Translations under genes and position numbers: made by a program
Assembly (NCBI RefSeq): GCF_009720865.1
Contig: NZ_WNLA01000004.1
Span: 124,001 to 188,000 of the forward strand
DNA: 64,000 nucleotides
Reading direction: 5' to 3'
Source: Pseudoduganella ginsengisoli
GTDB taxonomy: Bacteria; Pseudomonadota; Gammaproteobacteria; Burkholderiales; Burkholderiaceae_D
Notes under the pieces: generated by a model
Database searches by the model: none
What the model was told of the DNA's origin: nothing
What the model saw: the letters and a program-made list of their open reading frames with translations, nothing else
Part shown: piece after piece, positions 62,548 through 64,000 of the stretch
Numbering within the stretch: the first letter of the stretch is position 1
Layout of the letters: each line of letters opens with the position of its first letter

Positions 62548-63834
62548 ATGGTTAAACATCTCTATAGCAGAACAATCGCGGTCTTATGGCTGTTATTCAG
62601 TTTTTGCCTGCCGGCGTTTGCCGCGCCGAATGACGCGGCGCTGGTTTCACAGTCGGTCCCATTGACGCTGGCCCCGGGGCAAAACGCGACGGTGTCCATC
62701 GTCATGAAAAACACGGGCACCAATACCTGGACTGCCGCCGGCAACTACAAGCTGGGGTCGCAGAATCCCGGCGACAACATGACCTTTAACGCCGGGCGTG
62801 TGCTGCTTGGCGCCGGCGACAGCATCGCGCCAGGCCAGCAAAAGACGTTCACCTTCAACATCACTGCGCCCACCACGCCTGGCGTGTACAACTTCCAGAT
62901 GCGCATGGTGCAGGAGTTCATCGAGTGGTTCGGGGAATATTCCACCAACGTTGCCGTGGCAGTGGGTACCAGTGACGCCATCACGTATTACCACAACGAC
63001 GCGGCGGGAACGCCGCTGATGGCCAGCGACGCCAACGGCAACCTGCTGTGGAAGGAGTACTACCAGCCCTACGGCGATAAATTGGCCAACCCGGCGGCGG
63101 GCGCCAACAACGGTTTATGGTTTGCCGGCAAGCCGTATGATTCCAACACGGGACTGTCATACATGGGCGGGCGCTACTACGATCCGCTGGTCAGCCGCTT
63201 CATGGGCGCCGATCCGCGCGGCTTCGACCCGAACAACCTGCACAGCTTCAACCGCTACGCGTACGCCAACAACAATCCTTACCGCTACGTGGACCCGGAT
63301 GGCCACAGCCCGCTGGACGTGGCCTTCCTGGTGTGGGACCTCGCCAAGCTGAGCGGCGCACTGTATTCCGGCGTCGGGGTGGGGGCGGCTGCGGCCGATG
63401 TCGCACTCAGCACGATCGGGGTATTGAGCCCGGTGCCGGGCATGGGGCAGGCCATGAAGGCCGCGCGCGTGGTCGAACATGGGGTGCAGGCTTCGCGGGC
63501 CGCGGGCGCCGCCCGTGAAATCAAGACGGGCAGGGAACTGGTCCAGCAATTCGGCGAAAAAGCCGTGCAGCGCGAGCAATACCTGCGCAATGCCGAAGGC
63601 AAGATCGTCAAGGATGGCCTGACCGGCGAAGCGCGCCGCATCGACCACGTCGTCATCAAGGATGGCAAGGCCGTGAAGGCCGTGGAAACCACCAGCATGG
63701 GCGCGAGCAAGAAGGCGCAAGCGGCCAAAGAAGATAGAATACGCAGCCAGGGAGGTACCTTTATCCGCGACCGCGAAACCAAGCGGCTGGTGGATTTCGA
63801 AAATGTCCCCACGGAACTGGTACGCCGTAATTAA
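62548..63834 (+). CDS. Secreted Ig-domain / RHS-core / C-terminal toxin-like polypeptide
   Basis: A 428-residue protein with its own signal peptide (YSRTIAVLWLLFSFCLPAFA). Residues about 35-138 form an NBR1-like Ig domain (VSIVMKNTGTNTWTAAGNY, YKLGSQNPGDN). The RHS core follows (143-252: ITYYHNDAAGTPLMASDANG, GGRYYDPLVSRFMGADPRG, ending DPDG). A hydrophobic pre-toxin linker (257-310) leads to a C-terminal domain with RRIDHVVIKDGKAVKAVETT (D366, E380), reminiscent of restriction-endonuclease-fold toxins although the usual Lys is absent. It starts 20 bases after the first RHS gene. Confidence 0.88.
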   Translation: MVKHLYSRTIAVLWLLFSFCLPAFAAPNDAALVSQSVPLTLAPGQNATVSIVMKNTGTNTWTAAGNYKLGSQNPGDNMTFNAGRVLLGAGDSIAPGQQKTFTFNITAPTTPGVYNFQMRMVQEFIEWFGEYSTNVAVAVGTSDAITYYHNDAAGTPLMASDANGNLLWKEYYQPYGDKLANPAAGANNGLWFAGKPYDSNTGLSYMGGRYYDPLVSRFMGADPRGFDPNNLHSFNRYAYANNNPYRYVDPDGHSPLDVAFLVWDLAKLSGALYSGVGVGAAAADVALSTIGVLSPVPGMGQAMKAARVVEHGVQASRAAGAAREIKTGRELVQQFGEKAVQREQYLRNAEGKIVKDGLTGEARRIDHVVIKDGKAVKAVETTSMGASKKAQAAKEDRIRSQGGTFIRDRETKRLVDFENVPTELVRRN

Positions 63835-63855
63835 TGGAAGATGGATGGAGTTTGA

Positions 63856-64000
63856 ATGGATAACTATTTATTGATACGCACCGGTCCCAATTTTCGGCTG
63901 GGCGCCGGCATCGATATCGCCGAGGAAGCGGCGGTGTTTGATGCACTGTGCGGTTTCCTCAAGCAGCATGCATTGCTGGCGCCCAGCGTAGTGCTGCCGG
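63856..64000 (+). CDS. 5' part of a gene after the RHS toxin, candidate immunity protein
   Basis: ATG 63856 with GGAG five bases upstream opens a frame that runs to the window end (48 codons), starting MDNYLLIRTGPNFRLGAGID. It has no signal peptide, which suits a cytosolic immunity protein. It begins 21 bases after the toxin stop, the usual position. No family can be named from this fragment. Confidence 0.6.
   Translation, partial: MDNYLLIRTGPNFRLGAGIDIAEEAAVFDALCGFLKQHALLAPSVVLP

Noticed and set aside
62520..62550. Frameshift or sequencing error splitting the RHS gene
   Set aside because: The second gene does not resume in another frame; it begins with a signal peptide and an extra Ig domain, so a simple indel cannot explain the split.
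1..64000. CRISPR arrays, tRNA or rRNA genes, insertion sequences
   Set aside because: No regularly spaced repeats, no tRNA-like cloverleaf, rRNA or transposase sequence was noticed on either strand; short RNAs could still be missed by eye.

Overview
The window looks like chromosome of a high-GC betaproteobacterium, most likely Oxalobacteraceae (Janthinobacterium, Duganella or Massilia type). The reasons are the complex I tail followed directly by a DUF2818 gene, the ispD-ispF pair, many LysR and GNAT genes, and strong GC bias at third codon positions. Taxonomy is inferred from gene content; no rRNA, tRNA, CRISPR array, transposase or integrase was seen.

Layout. 1-6520: 3' end of the complex I operon (end of nuoI, nuoJKLMN, DUF2818). 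6562-9059: NUDIX hydrolase, a secreted HExxH protein, and ispD-ispF ending at a clear terminator, followed by a REP-like inverted-repeat element. 9337-13946: thioesterase and MarR regulator divergent around a palindrome, then VOC, isochorismatase-like, cupin and diguanylate cyclase genes. 14037-15797: an ArsR regulator with a possibly leaderless promoter and an operator over its start, then three membrane-protein genes. 15794-18132: PLP ammonia-lyase with divergent LysR, and a small monooxygenase-like gene. 18243-22768 (minus strand): a Tde1/Tdi1-like type VI effector and immunity pair behind an FHA membrane protein and a secreted serine protease. 22796-31775: ribA, pirin/LysR, HDOD plus PAS-GGDEF-EAL signalling, a cysteine-less glutaredoxin-like protein with a PPC protein, DinB, DUF3820 and an MFS exporter. 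31865-39438: small secreted or unknown proteins, dGTPase, sodium symporter, SppA, LysR and GNAT. 39435-53425: an orphan MacB/FtsX permease, a two-component system, and a divergent complete RND pump (mdtABC plus outer-membrane factor). 53629-58671: cytoplasmic NarL-type kinase, S46 dipeptidyl-peptidase, and a pnuC / nicotinamide riboside kinase / beta-barrel operon. 58979-64000: an RHS system encoded as two separately secreted polypeptides, with the start of a possible immunity gene cut by the window end.

How the genes work together. The nuo genes form the proton-pumping arm of NADH dehydrogenase. The response regulator and sensor kinase probably control the divergent RND pump through a TTTGTA-N5-TTTGTA direct repeat. 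pnuC and the kinase would import and trap nicotinamide riboside. Two antagonism modules are present: the effector/immunity pair near 19 kb and the split RHS locus at the end.

The most unusual items are: the split RHS protein whose core/toxin half carries its own signal peptide and an NBR1-like Ig domain; the glutaredoxin fold with CPYC changed to NPFP; the terminator that runs into the start codon of the MacB-like permease; the overlapping promoter, operator and start codon of the ArsR gene; the AT-rich 14-bp inverted repeat upstream of the T6SS effector; and the beta-barrel gene coupled to the nicotinamide riboside operon.
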